From NCBI GenBank assembly GCA_037481615.1, contig JBBFLI010000007.1: 64,000 bases of DNA; one strand, given 5' to 3'. Within the stretch, counting starts at the first letter, position 1; every line of letters starts with the position of its first letter. The position numbers and the translations under genes are program-made. The DNA is from SpSt-501 sp037481615 (lineage in GTDB: Bacteria; Desulfobacterota; Desulfobacteria; Desulfobacterales; SpSt-501). Under the pieces are notes generated by a model. It saw nothing but the letters and a program-made list of their open reading frames with translations. It ran no database searches and was not told the DNA's origin. This document shows positions 34,610-42,542 of the stretch, one piece after another.

Positions 34610-35337
34610 GGGACCTCCCGGGAACTCCCTTCCGGCGATGTCTCCGCATCCGCCCCGTCGCCGGCGGCCGGCGGATCGACCGGGGGCGGGTATTCCTCCG
34701 GGCCCGCGGTGCACATGCGCAGGATGGCCGCCGTCTGGAGACGGATGTAGTCTTCGATGCGGTAGTGCTTGGCGAGGAACCAGCGGCGAAACGTCCACAT
34801 GTGCCCGAGGACGACGATGTTGTGGGCGAGGATTTCGATCGTCCGCTCGTTCAGGCGCGGCAGCTCACCCGAAGCGGCCAGGCGGGCGAGCACGCCCACG
34901 AGCAGCCCGGTGATGCGCAGTTCGTTCTCGAGCACGCGGCGCTGCCACTGGGAGGGCAGGGACTGGGTCTGCTGATAGATCATCAGGATGAAGTCGCTCA
35001 TGCGGTGGCAGACGAGGAAATACTCGCGGATCACCTCGGCCAGGGCCTGTTTGCCCCCCGCCGCGTGGGCCATCGCCTGGGCGACGCCGTTTTCCATCTC
35101 GGCGTGGATCTGCTCGCAGACGAGGTAGAGGATGTCCTCCTTGCAGGTGAAGTACTCGTAGAGCGAGCCGATCGAGATGCCGGCCGCGCGGGCGATCTGG
35201 CGCGTCGTCGTCTTGTGGAAGCCGTTGCGGATGAAGAGCTGCACGGCGGCGTCGGCGATCTGGCGCCGACGCCGCTCGACGAGACCGGGGTCCTTGACCT
35301 GGGTCGGAATCGTCGCCTGGCGGATCGAAGCGGGCAT
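34606..35337 (-). CDS. TetR-family regulator of the acyl-CoA operons
   Basis: 243 residues from the ATG at 35337; an in-frame start 63 bp earlier would lie within the predicted operator. The helix-turn-helix covers about residues 20-70 (RRRQIADAAVQLFIRNGFHKTTTRQIARAAGISIGSLYEYFTCKEDIL), followed by a helical ligand domain and a Pro/Ala-rich tail. It is the first gene of the minus-strand operon and overlaps icmF by 4 bp. Two GAGCGCTC-centred palindromes sit in the divergent promoter region, so it probably represses both operons until an acyl-CoA binds, as in FadR/PsrA-type TetR regulators. Confidence 0.9.
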   Translation of the reverse strand: MPASIRQATIPTQVKDPGLVERRRRQIADAAVQLFIRNGFHKTTTRQIARAAGISIGSLYEYFTCKEDILYLVCEQIHAEMENGVAQAMAHAAGGKQALAEVIREYFLVCHRMSDFILMIYQQTQSLPSQWQRRVLENELRITGLLVGVLARLAASGELPRLNERTIEILAHNIVVLGHMWTFRRWFLAKHYRIEDYIRLQTAAILRMCTAGPEEYPPPVDPPAAGDGADAETSPEGSSREVP

Positions 35338-35385
35338 CTTCCCTCGAGGGGCGGTGGCCGCCCCGGCTACCCGGGGTTGCTTAAC

Positions 35386-35438
35386 CGAGCGAGCGCTCAA
35401 TCGATCCTGCCATACACCCCTGAACGAACCGCTGTCAA
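35386..35438 (-). promoter_or_regulatory. Promoter and operator of the tetR-icmF operon
   Basis: Minus-strand TTGACA (35438-35433), 18-bp spacer and TATGGC (35414-35409). Near the predicted start site lies an imperfect 18-bp palindrome (35386-35403) with a perfect GAGCGCTC core at 35391-35398. It resembles the operator of the divergent operon at 35521-35536. Confidence 0.6.
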
Positions 35439-35485
35439 GAGTGGGGGGGGGATCGGAAGGCGGCGTTTGCGGCCCTGGCCGGCTC

Positions 35486-35536
35486 TTGACAACGATATCT
35501 ACTTTCGTTTATCCGTTACCGAGCGAGCGCTCGCTC
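35486..35536 (+). promoter_or_regulatory. Promoter and operator of the enoyl-CoA hydratase operon
   Basis: TTGACA at 35486-35491, 18-bp spacer and TATCCG at 35510-35515, immediately followed by a perfect 16-bp palindrome, GAGCGAGCGCTCGCTC, at 35521-35536. The palindrome covers the predicted start site, a position suited to repression by the divergently encoded TetR protein. Confidence 0.65.
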
Positions 35537-35629
35537 ATCAATAGGGTCTTTCGGGAAGGACCGGCGCAGCCGGAGCGCGGCAAAGGGACGGCCGCTTTCC
35601 AAGGATTCGGGAAAGGGGGAGGCTTGGCT

Positions 35630-36412
35630 ATGGGAGAGGAGGTCCTGCGGGTCGAGGAGGCCGAGGGGGTCCTGACGCTCACCCTCAACCGGCCGGAGGT
35701 CATGAACTCGCTCAATTTCGCCTTGCTCCACGCGCTCAGGCGGGAGATCGAGGCGGTGCGTTTCCGGCGCGACGTGCGTGTGATCCTCATCACCGGGGCG
35801 GGCGACAAGGCGTTCTGCTCGGGGGCCGATCTCAAGGAGCGCGCGACGCTGCCGCCCGAGAAGGTGCGGGAGTACATCTTCACCATCCGCGATCTCTTCA
35901 CGGCGATCGAGCAGTTGAACAAGCCGGCGATCGCCGCCGTGAACGGGGTCGCCCTGGGCGGGGGAACCGAGCTCGCACTCGCCTGCGACATCCGCCTCGC
36001 CGCGAAGAACGCGACCCTCGGGCTGACCGAAACGAGGCTCGCCATCATCCCGGGCGCCGGCGGCACGCAACGGCTGCCGCGCCTCGTCGGCCGCGGCAAG
36101 GCCAAGGAGCTCATCTTCACCGGCAGGCGGGTGGACGCCGGGGAGGCGCTCGCCATCGGGCTCGTGAACCGCGTCTGCGAGCCCGAGCAGCTTCTGCCGG
36201 AGTGCCGCGCCATGGCCGCGATGATCTGCGAAACCGGGCCGATCGCGATCGAGCAGGCGAAATACGCGATCAACCACGGCCTGGAGACCGATCTCGCCAC
36301 GGGGCTGGCGATCGAGTCGAACGCCTACTGGGTCTGCATCCCGACCGAGGACCGCCTCGAGGGGCTCGCCGCCTTCCGCGAGAAACGGAAACCCGTCTAC
36401 AAGGGACGATAG
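35630..36412 (+). CDS. Enoyl-CoA hydratase/isomerase (crotonase family)
   Basis: 260 residues from the ATG at 35630 (AAAGGGGGAGG upstream). Crotonase blocks: GAGDKAFCSGADLKER, PAIAAVNGVALGGGTELALACDIRLAA with the oxyanion-hole glycines, and TETRLAIIPGAGGTQRLPRLVGRGKAKELIFTGR with the two catalytic glutamate positions represented by GTE and TETR. It hydrates 2-enoyl-CoA to 3-hydroxyacyl-CoA and supplies the step missing from the divergent operon. First gene of a three-gene operon. Confidence 0.93.
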   Translation: MGEEVLRVEEAEGVLTLTLNRPEVMNSLNFALLHALRREIEAVRFRRDVRVILITGAGDKAFCSGADLKERATLPPEKVREYIFTIRDLFTAIEQLNKPAIAAVNGVALGGGTELALACDIRLAAKNATLGLTETRLAIIPGAGGTQRLPRLVGRGKAKELIFTGRRVDAGEALAIGLVNRVCEPEQLLPECRAMAAMICETGPIAIEQAKYAINHGLETDLATGLAIESNAYWVCIPTEDRLEGLAAFREKRKPVYKGR

Positions 36413-36447
36413 CCGTACCCGAGCCATCCCGACCAAAGGAGGCCCCC

Positions 36448-37614
36448 ATGACCGAGTACGACTACTGGAAGATCTTCCCCCGCATGCCCCGCAAGGTGAC
36501 GATCGGCGACATCACGGTGCGCGACGGGTTCCAGCACCTCGAGAAGTTCGTCTCCACCCGGGCCAAGATCTTCTACGCCGAGGAGATGATCTTCGCCGGT
36601 TGCCGCCACATCGAGGTGACCAACCTCGGCAACCCCCACCTCATGCCGCAGTTCCGCGACGCCGAGGAGGTGCTCGCCCACCTGAAGGGCGAGCGCTTCC
36701 GCGAGCGCCTCGCCAAGCGCGGGATCCGGCCCGAGGAGATCTGCATCACCGCGGTGACCATCCGCGAGACCGCGGTCGACCGCGCCGTCGAGCTGCGCCG
36801 GCGGGGGATCGGCCCCGACCGCTGCCTGATGATGGTCTCGACCGAGGAGGAGCACCACTTCGCCAACTCCGGCTGCACGCTGCCCCAGTACTGGAAGGAG
36901 GCCGAGCGGGCGATTCGCAAGTGCCGGGATGCCGGGATGCAGATGTGCGGCACGGTGAGCACGATCTGGGGCAGCCCGATCGCGGGGGCGACCGAACTCA
37001 AGGACGCGCTCGAATTCACGAAGCGCTGGCTCTCGATCGGCGCCACCGACATCGAGCACGCCGACCACGACGGCAGCGCCTCGGCCCCCGAGGTCTACCG
37101 GTACTTCTCGATGGTCCTCGATGCGCTCCCCGACACGCGCCTGCACATCGCCCACTTCCACGAGACCAAGCGCGTGGCCGCCGCCTCGGTGCTCGCCGCG
37201 CTTCAGGCGGGGATCACCCATTTCGAGGCGACCCTGGGCGGCATGGGCGGTCAGCCCGCCAACTTCCTCGACGACTGCCCGGTCCCCGGGACCGGGGAGT
37301 ACTACTACAAGGACCCGCGCTACGTCGGGCTCGTCTGCCTCGAGGACCTCCTCGTCCAGATCGACGAGATGGGCATCGAGCACGGCTACGATGTCGACCG
37401 CGTCCTGTGGCTCGGGCGCCAGATGGAGCGCACGGTCGGCCACCGGCTGCGCAGCGAGGCGGTGGTGAACGGCCGCACGCAGAAGGCCGGGCATCCCCAG
37501 TTCTCGCGGCCGGGGCTGAAGAAGCTGAAAGAAAAACTGGGCGAAAAGCCCGGACAGAAATACCCGGACGACTGGGGCGAGACGGCCGTAACGCCGCCGG
37601 CGCCGGGGCGCTGA
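36448..37614 (+). CDS. HMG-CoA lyase/pyruvate carboxyltransferase-like DRE-TIM protein
   Basis: 388 residues from the ATG at 36448 (AAAGGAGG upstream). It carries the DRE-TIM signature near the N-terminus (GDITVRDGFQH, Arg-Asp pair binding the divalent metal) and the metal-ligand HxH block LHIAHFHETKRVAAASVLAA, with a glycine-rich GGMGGQPANFLDDCPVPGTGE loop. These features are shared with HMG-CoA lyase and homologous Claisen enzymes, but the lyase's active-site cysteine loop is not matched exactly. It probably cleaves or forms a C-C bond in an acyl-CoA; substrate not known. Middle gene of the operon. Confidence 0.82.
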   Translation: MTEYDYWKIFPRMPRKVTIGDITVRDGFQHLEKFVSTRAKIFYAEEMIFAGCRHIEVTNLGNPHLMPQFRDAEEVLAHLKGERFRERLAKRGIRPEEICITAVTIRETAVDRAVELRRRGIGPDRCLMMVSTEEEHHFANSGCTLPQYWKEAERAIRKCRDAGMQMCGTVSTIWGSPIAGATELKDALEFTKRWLSIGATDIEHADHDGSASAPEVYRYFSMVLDALPDTRLHIAHFHETKRVAAASVLAALQAGITHFEATLGGMGGQPANFLDDCPVPGTGEYYYKDPRYVGLVCLEDLLVQIDEMGIEHGYDVDRVLWLGRQMERTVGHRLRSEAVVNGRTQKAGHPQFSRPGLKKLKEKLGEKPGQKYPDDWGETAVTPPAPGR

Positions 37615-37655
37615 AGACCGGGCGAGGGCGCCCGGGAGACGAAAGGAGCCGATCG

Positions 37656-38441
37656 TTGGGCGGACAGAACGGGACGGAGGGCGCCGTGCCGGGCGAAGCC
37701 ACGGCCCACACGGCAGAGGGCGTCGACCGGGCCGGGCGGGTGCGTTTTCTGCTCGATGTGATCCACCGCGCGGCCCTGCACCACGGGCTGTGGTTCACCG
37801 AGGTACGCCACCAGCTGGGCATGCGGCGGGCGCTCGAGGCCCTCGATGCGGCCTGGAAGAGAAGCCTCGATATCCAGTTGAACCGGCTTTCGCGCATTCT
37901 CGGCTTCGAGCTGGAGGGGGGGCTGCCGCGGCCGCTGCTCGAGATGGAGGATGACGCCTTCGATCAGCTCCTCGAGGGGCTCTGCGCGAACTGGCTCGTG
38001 GGCGACGGGGTCTGGTTCCAGGCGGTCGAGTTCGCCCACGGGATGAACGACGCCAAGCGCTGCAACGACTCGGTCTGGGCCCAGTTCGCGCCGCTCGAAG
38101 CCTGGTCGATCCAGCGCCTGCTCGGGCTCCCCGAGCGCTCGGGGCTGGAGGGCCTCAAGCAGGCGCTCGCCTGGCGCATCTACGCCCGCATCAACGTCCA
38201 GTCCGTGGTCGAAGAGGGCCCGAGAAGCCTCGTCTTCCGCATGGAAGAATGCCGCGTCCAGTCCGCCCGCAAGCGCAAGGGACTCCCCGACTATCCCTGC
38301 AAATCGGCGGGGCTGGTCGAGTACGCCTACTTCGCCCGCGCGATCGACGACCGCATCGTGACCGAGTGCATCGGCTGCCCGCCCGACCCTCACCCCGAGG
38401 GCTGGTACTGCGCCTGGCGCTTCAGCCTGCCCGACGGGTGA
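37656..38441 (+). CDS. Uncharacterised cytosolic protein, DUF6125-like
   Basis: 261 residues from a TTG at 37656 (AAAGGAG 8 bp upstream); an alternative GTG lies at 37686. No signal peptide or membrane segment. Conserved-looking blocks are LDVIHRAALHHGLWFTEV near the N-terminus, FAHGMNDAKRCNDSVWAQFAPLEA in the middle, and a C-terminal Cys-containing region (MEECRVQSARKRKGLPDYPCKSAGLVEYAYFARAID, TECIGCPPDPHPEGWYCAWRF) that could bind a metal. I recall similar proteins as DUF6125; function unknown. It is the third gene after the hydratase and lyase-like genes, so a link to acyl-CoA metabolism is likely. Confidence 0.68.
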   Translation: MGGQNGTEGAVPGEATAHTAEGVDRAGRVRFLLDVIHRAALHHGLWFTEVRHQLGMRRALEALDAAWKRSLDIQLNRLSRILGFELEGGLPRPLLEMEDDAFDQLLEGLCANWLVGDGVWFQAVEFAHGMNDAKRCNDSVWAQFAPLEAWSIQRLLGLPERSGLEGLKQALAWRIYARINVQSVVEEGPRSLVFRMEECRVQSARKRKGLPDYPCKSAGLVEYAYFARAIDDRIVTECIGCPPDPHPEGWYCAWRFSLPDG

Positions 38442-38490
38442 ATCCCCGCGCGCCGCGCCCGGGCGCCTGGGGCGGCGGGGGCCGGTCCGC

Positions 38491-38519
38491 AAAAAAAGGC
38501 CCCGCCGCAGGGCGGGGCC
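38491..38519 (-). terminator. Rho-independent terminator of the small secreted-protein gene
   Basis: A perfect 9-bp GC stem (GGCCCCGCC at 38498-38506, GGCGGGGCC at 38511-38519) with a GCAG loop is followed on the minus strand by seven Ts (38497-38491). It lies 28 bp after the stop of the gene at 38547. Confidence 0.85.
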
Positions 38520-38546
38520 GGAAACGGTGGGGGATGACGGCCCGGC

Positions 38547-38969
38547 TCAGCGTCCGGCCTTCCACTGGAAGAGCGACGTCACCGGCTCGGCGCCGACCTG
38601 GATGCGGCGCTTCTGCTCCTTGCCCTGGAAGACCGCCGCCACGTCATAGCTCCCGGCGGGGAGGTTGGCGTAGAGCCAGGGCCCTTGGGTCGTCGTCTCG
38701 AGGACGGCCTTGCCCTTCGCATCGGTGATGCGCACGGCGACCGCCGAGAGGAATTTGCCGCTGCTGTCGGCGAAGACGAGGTGGGTGTTGAACGCCTTGG
38801 CGTGTTGCTTCATGGCGTCGCGTTCGTCTTTCCCTACGCCGCCGCTCAGAAACTCCACCCCCTGGGCCGTTTTCTGCTTGGCCAGGAACGCCGAGGCGGT
38901 CGCCGGCGTGGCGGCGAGAAGGAGCAGGACGAACGCCGCTGCACTCATGAGAGCCATCCATCTTCTCAT
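38547..38969 (-). CDS. Small secreted protein with a carboxypeptidase-regulatory-like beta-sandwich
   Basis: 140 residues from the ATG at 38969, preceded by GAAAGGAGG. Signal peptide MRRWMALMSAAAFVLLLLAATPATASA (residues about 1-27). The mature part includes an alternating beta pattern (FLSAVAVRITDAKGKAVLETTTQGPWLYANLPAGSYDVAAVFQGKEQKRRIQV) typical of transthyretin-like or carboxypeptidase-regulatory domains. It is predicted to be periplasmic or secreted. It is a single-gene unit with its own terminator; binding partner unknown. Confidence 0.78.
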   Translation of the reverse strand: MRRWMALMSAAAFVLLLLAATPATASAFLAKQKTAQGVEFLSGGVGKDERDAMKQHAKAFNTHLVFADSSGKFLSAVAVRITDAKGKAVLETTTQGPWLYANLPAGSYDVAAVFQGKEQKRRIQVGAEPVTSLFQWKAGR

Positions 38970-39195
38970 CGCAAATCCCTCCTTTCTTCGGTTCGCGGAA
39001 ACAACCCCCCCGCGCCGGCGGAACATGCGGCGGGGAATCTCCTGACGAAAAATCGGCGGGATCGACTAGGAAATTATGACGCCCCGGTCTCTTGTCAAGC
39101 CTCGGCGTCTCTCCAGGGCGCCCCCCCCGCTTGACGACCGCGGGCCTTCGTGGTTCAAGGGGATCTCCCCCGGCCCGCGCAAGGAGGATGTCGCG

Positions 39196-40485
39196 ATGGA
39201 TCTCCAACCCGAGGATCTCCGCGTCGAGCGTCTCGGCCCCGCCCGTATCGACTCCCCGGTGACGGGGGTAAAGTTCGTCACCGAGCGGGATCAGGTGGTG
39301 TTCAGCCCGGTACCGGAGGACATCCAGGGCCATATCGCCTCCTTCGGCGCCCCCCTCGCCTTCGAGAAGGCCGGCCCCCGGCGCCGGATCTACTTCGACC
39401 CCGCCAAGCTGAAATGCGGCATCGTCACCTGCGGCGGGCTCTGCCCCGGCTTGAACGACGTCATCCGGGCCGTCGTCCTGAGCCTCTTCCACAACTACGG
39501 GGTGAAGACCGTCTTCGGGTTCCCCTACGGCTACGAGGGGCTGACCTATCGCCACGGCCATGTGCCCGTCGAGCTCACCCCGGCGGCGGTGAGCCGGATC
39601 CATGAATACGGCGGCACGGTGCTCGGCTCCTCGCGCGGCCCCCAGGACGTGGAGGAGATGGTCGACACGCTCGACCGCATGAACATCGGGGTCCTCTTCA
39701 CCGTGGGGGGCGACGGGACGCTGCGCGGCGCCCAGGCGATCGCGGCCGAAATCCGGAAGCGGGGGCTGAAGATCGCCGTGGTCGGCATCCCCAAGACGAT
39801 CGACAACGACATCTCCTACGTCGAGCGTTCCTTCGGCTTCGAAACCGCGGTCTCCCGCGCCGTGAGCGTGATCGACGCCGCCCACAGCGAGGCCAAGGGC
39901 GCCCGCAACGGCGTGGGGCTGGTCAAGCTCATGGGCCGGGAGTCGGGGTTCATCGCCGTGTTCGCCACCCTGGCCCGGAGCGACGTCAACTTCTGCCTCA
40001 TCCCCGAGGTCCCCTTCCGCATCGAGGCGCTCTGCCGAACGCTCGAGCGGCGGCTCGAGCAGAGCGGGCATGCCGTGATCGTGGTCGCCGAGGGAGCGGG
40101 GCAGGAGTTGACCGGGACGACCGGCGAGCGCGACGCCTCGGGAAACGTGAAGATGCGCGACATCGGGCCCTTCCTGCGCGATCGCATCCAGGAATACTTC
40201 CGCGGCCGCGGACTCGAACTCAACCTCAAGTACATCGACCCGAGTTACGCCATCCGCGGGGTGCCGGCGACCCCCCACGACTCGGCCTTCTGTCTGCTTC
40301 TCGGTCAGAACGCCGTGCACGCCGGCCTAGCCGGCTACACGAACCTCGTGGTCGGCTACTGGCTGCGGACCTTCACCCTGGTGCCGATACCGCTGGCGGT
40401 CTCGGAGCGCAAGAAGGTCGACCCCGACAGCTGGATCTGGAGCAGCGTCCTGACGAGCACGGGCCAGCCGCGGGAGTTGATCTGA
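39196..40485 (+). CDS. 6-phosphofructokinase, long group (ATP-type signature)
   Basis: 429 residues from the ATG at 39196, AAGGAGG upstream. The phosphoryl-donor motif is G171-G-D-G174-T and the catalytic motif is PKTIDND at 199-205; Gly at 174 points to ATP rather than PPi (which normally has Asp there), whereas the Lys in PKTIDND is shared with PPi-type and group II enzymes. MGRESGFIAV and EVPFRIE follow. It phosphorylates fructose 6-phosphate. It lies 20 bp before a second, shorter phosphofructokinase gene, a very close pair. Confidence 0.92.
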   Translation: MDLQPEDLRVERLGPARIDSPVTGVKFVTERDQVVFSPVPEDIQGHIASFGAPLAFEKAGPRRRIYFDPAKLKCGIVTCGGLCPGLNDVIRAVVLSLFHNYGVKTVFGFPYGYEGLTYRHGHVPVELTPAAVSRIHEYGGTVLGSSRGPQDVEEMVDTLDRMNIGVLFTVGGDGTLRGAQAIAAEIRKRGLKIAVVGIPKTIDNDISYVERSFGFETAVSRAVSVIDAAHSEAKGARNGVGLVKLMGRESGFIAVFATLARSDVNFCLIPEVPFRIEALCRTLERRLEQSGHAVIVVAEGAGQELTGTTGERDASGNVKMRDIGPFLRDRIQEYFRGRGLELNLKYIDPSYAIRGVPATPHDSAFCLLLGQNAVHAGLAGYTNLVVGYWLRTFTLVPIPLAVSERKKVDPDSWIWSSVLTSTGQPRELI

Positions 40486-40505
40486 CGCCCGAGGAGGAGG
40501 GAAGC

Positions 40506-41654
40506 GTGACCATCCGCAGGATCGCCGTGTCGACCGGCGGCGGGGATGCCCCCGGGCTGAACGCCGTCATCCGCGCCGTCGTGCTTTCCTCCCTGCGCCG
40601 GGGGTGGCAGTGCGTGGGCATCCGCGACGGCTACAACGGCCTTCTCGACCCCCTGGCCGACCCCCGCGGCGGCCTGGTCGTGCTCGACCGCGATTCCGTC
40701 CGCGGCCTCACCCATCTCGGCGGGACGATCCTCGGGACGACGAACCGGGGAAACCCCCTGCGGTACCCCACGCCCACACCCGACGGGCGCACGGTCGAGC
40801 GCGACCGCACCGACGAACTCGTCGCCCGCTTCCGCGGGGAGGGCCTCGACGCGCTCGTCGCCATCGGCGGGGACGGCTCGCTCGAGATCGCTCATGTGCT
40901 CGCGGGCAAGGGGCTCAAGGTCGTGGGGGTCCCCAAGACGATCGACAACGACCTCGACCAGACGTTCGTCACCTTCGGCTTCGAAACCGCCGTCGAATTC
41001 GCCACCGAGTGCATCGACCGCCTCCACTCCACCGCCGAGGCCCACCAGCGGATCCTCGTGATCGAGGTGATGGGGCGCTACGCGGGCTGGATCGCGCTCC
41101 ACGCCGGGGTGGCGGCTTCGGCGGACGCGATCCTCATCCCGGAGATCCCCTACGCGATCGAGCACGTGGCGGAGAAGATCGCCGCGCGGGAGCGGAGCGG
41201 GCGGCATTTTTCGATCGTGGTCGTGGCCGAGGGGGCCCGGCCCCGGGGCGGGGGGAGGACCCTCCAGGAGCCCGCCGCCGCCGGGCGCCCCGAACGCCTG
41301 GGCGGCGTGGGGGAAAAGGTGGCGGCGGAGCTTTCGCGCCTGACCGGCAAGGAGTCCCGGACGGTGGTGCTGGGCCACCTCCTGCGGGGGGGCAGGCCCA
41401 CGGCGAACGACCGCTTGCTCGCCCTGCGCTTCGGTGCGGCGGCCGTGCGGGCGCTCGCCGAGGGGCAAAGCGGCGTCATGGTCGCCCTCAACCCCCCGGA
41501 GGTGCGCTATGTCCCCCTCTCCGCCGGCCTCCGGCGCATGAAGACCGTCCCCGTGGACGGCGACACCGTCCGGACCGCGCGCGATCTCGGCATCAGCTTC
41601 GGCGACGCGGAACCCTCGCCCTCAAGTCCGGCCTCCCCGCGGCCGATGAGATGA
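40506..41654 (+). CDS. pfkA: 6-phosphofructokinase, group III-like
   Basis: 382 residues from a GTG at 40506 with GAGGAGG upstream. Motifs: STGGGDAPGLNAVIRAVV at the N-terminus, GGDGS at 121-125 (ATP-type), PKTIDND at 143-149, and MGRYAGWIALHAGVAA. Only the PKTIDND lysine departs from classical ATP-PFK (PGTIDND), as in the group III mixed-substrate lineage. A proline/serine-rich tail ends the protein. It follows the long phosphofructokinase gene closely and is co-transcribed with it, so the cell has two differently regulated or donor-specific enzymes. Confidence 0.92.
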   Translation: MTIRRIAVSTGGGDAPGLNAVIRAVVLSSLRRGWQCVGIRDGYNGLLDPLADPRGGLVVLDRDSVRGLTHLGGTILGTTNRGNPLRYPTPTPDGRTVERDRTDELVARFRGEGLDALVAIGGDGSLEIAHVLAGKGLKVVGVPKTIDNDLDQTFVTFGFETAVEFATECIDRLHSTAEAHQRILVIEVMGRYAGWIALHAGVAASADAILIPEIPYAIEHVAEKIAARERSGRHFSIVVVAEGARPRGGGRTLQEPAAAGRPERLGGVGEKVAAELSRLTGKESRTVVLGHLLRGGRPTANDRLLALRFGAAAVRALAEGQSGVMVALNPPEVRYVPLSAGLRRMKTVPVDGDTVRTARDLGISFGDAEPSPSSPASPRPMR

Positions 41655-41702
41655 TCGGCGAGGCAGGCGCCCCTTCGCCTGCCCGGAGGAACCCGGCTCC
41701 CC

Positions 41703-42542
41703 ATGGACGAAAAGAAGCTCGAGGCCATCGTCGGCCGGATCCGGTCCGTGCCGGCGATGCCGGCCACGGCGGCGCGGCTCTTGCCGCTGCTCTCCGACCC
41801 CGCGGCGGACGCGCGCCGGGTCGAGGAGGTCCTGCGCCACGACCCCGGCCTGACGGCCGACCTGCTCAAGATCGCCAACTCCGCCTACTTCGGCCTGCCC
41901 GCGCGCGTCGGCTCCGTGCGGCAGGCGGTCCTGCTGCTCGGCTGGAAGCGGCTGCTCCAGCTCGTCATGACCCTCAGCATGAGCGGGCTGATGCGGCAGC
42001 CGCTGCCCGGCTACGATCTCCCCCGCGGGGCGCTCTGGCGCCACTCGGTCGCGGTGTCGGTCGCCGCCGAGCGGCTGATCGCCCTCCTGAAAATCCCGGA
42101 CGGGGATGCGGTCTTCACCGCGGCCCTGCTGCACGACGTGGGAAAGATCGTGCTCGCCCAGTTCGTCCGGGAGGAACTCGGGCGGATCGAGGCCCTGGTC
42201 GGAAAGGGCCTCTCCTTCGATGTCGCCGAGACGGTCGTCCTCGGGGTCAACCACGCGGAGATCGGGGGCAAGGTGCTCGAGGCCTGGGCGCTCCCGCCGG
42301 GGCTCGTGGAGGCGGTCCGCCTGCACCACGACCCGGAGCGCTGCGCCCGCGACTGCCCGGTGAGCGACCTCGTCCACGTGGCGAACGCGATCGGCGGGCG
42401 GCTCGATGCGGAAGAGCGCGGCGTCGCCCCGCCGGAGGCATCGCCCGAGGTCCTCGACCGCCTGGGGCTGGGCGGGCAGGATTTCGCGGAAGTGACGCGC
42501 CGGACGCGCCGGGAGCTCACGCGCCTGTCCGAGGCCCTTTAG
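41703..42542 (+). CDS. HDOD-domain protein
   Basis: 279 residues. The HDOD region runs from about residue 10 to 200 (IRSVPAMPATAARLLPLLSDPAADARRVEEVLRHDPGLTADLLKIANSAYFGLP, VLLLGWKRLLQLVMTLSM, FTAALLHDVGKIVLAQFV). HDOD proteins are regulators or signalling adaptors and usually lack HD-phosphodiesterase activity, although HD residues are partly kept here. It is 48 bp downstream of the phosphofructokinase gene and ends by overlapping the opposite-strand radical SAM gene by 26 bp. Confidence 0.88.
   Translation: MDEKKLEAIVGRIRSVPAMPATAARLLPLLSDPAADARRVEEVLRHDPGLTADLLKIANSAYFGLPARVGSVRQAVLLLGWKRLLQLVMTLSMSGLMRQPLPGYDLPRGALWRHSVAVSVAAERLIALLKIPDGDAVFTAALLHDVGKIVLAQFVREELGRIEALVGKGLSFDVAETVVLGVNHAEIGGKVLEAWALPPGLVEAVRLHHDPERCARDCPVSDLVHVANAIGGRLDAEERGVAPPEASPEVLDRLGLGGQDFAEVTRRTRRELTRLSEAL

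Noticed and set aside
31418..34750. Very long open frame on the strand opposite icmF
   Set aside because: It is a GC-rich shadow: amino-acid composition is dominated by Arg/Ala/Gly/His, no domain is recognisable, and the minus-strand frame is a full-length IcmF.
34610..35337. Cobalamin riboswitch ahead of icmF
   Set aside because: The icmF start overlaps the tetR stop, so there is no leader, and no B12-box-like sequence was seen upstream of tetR.
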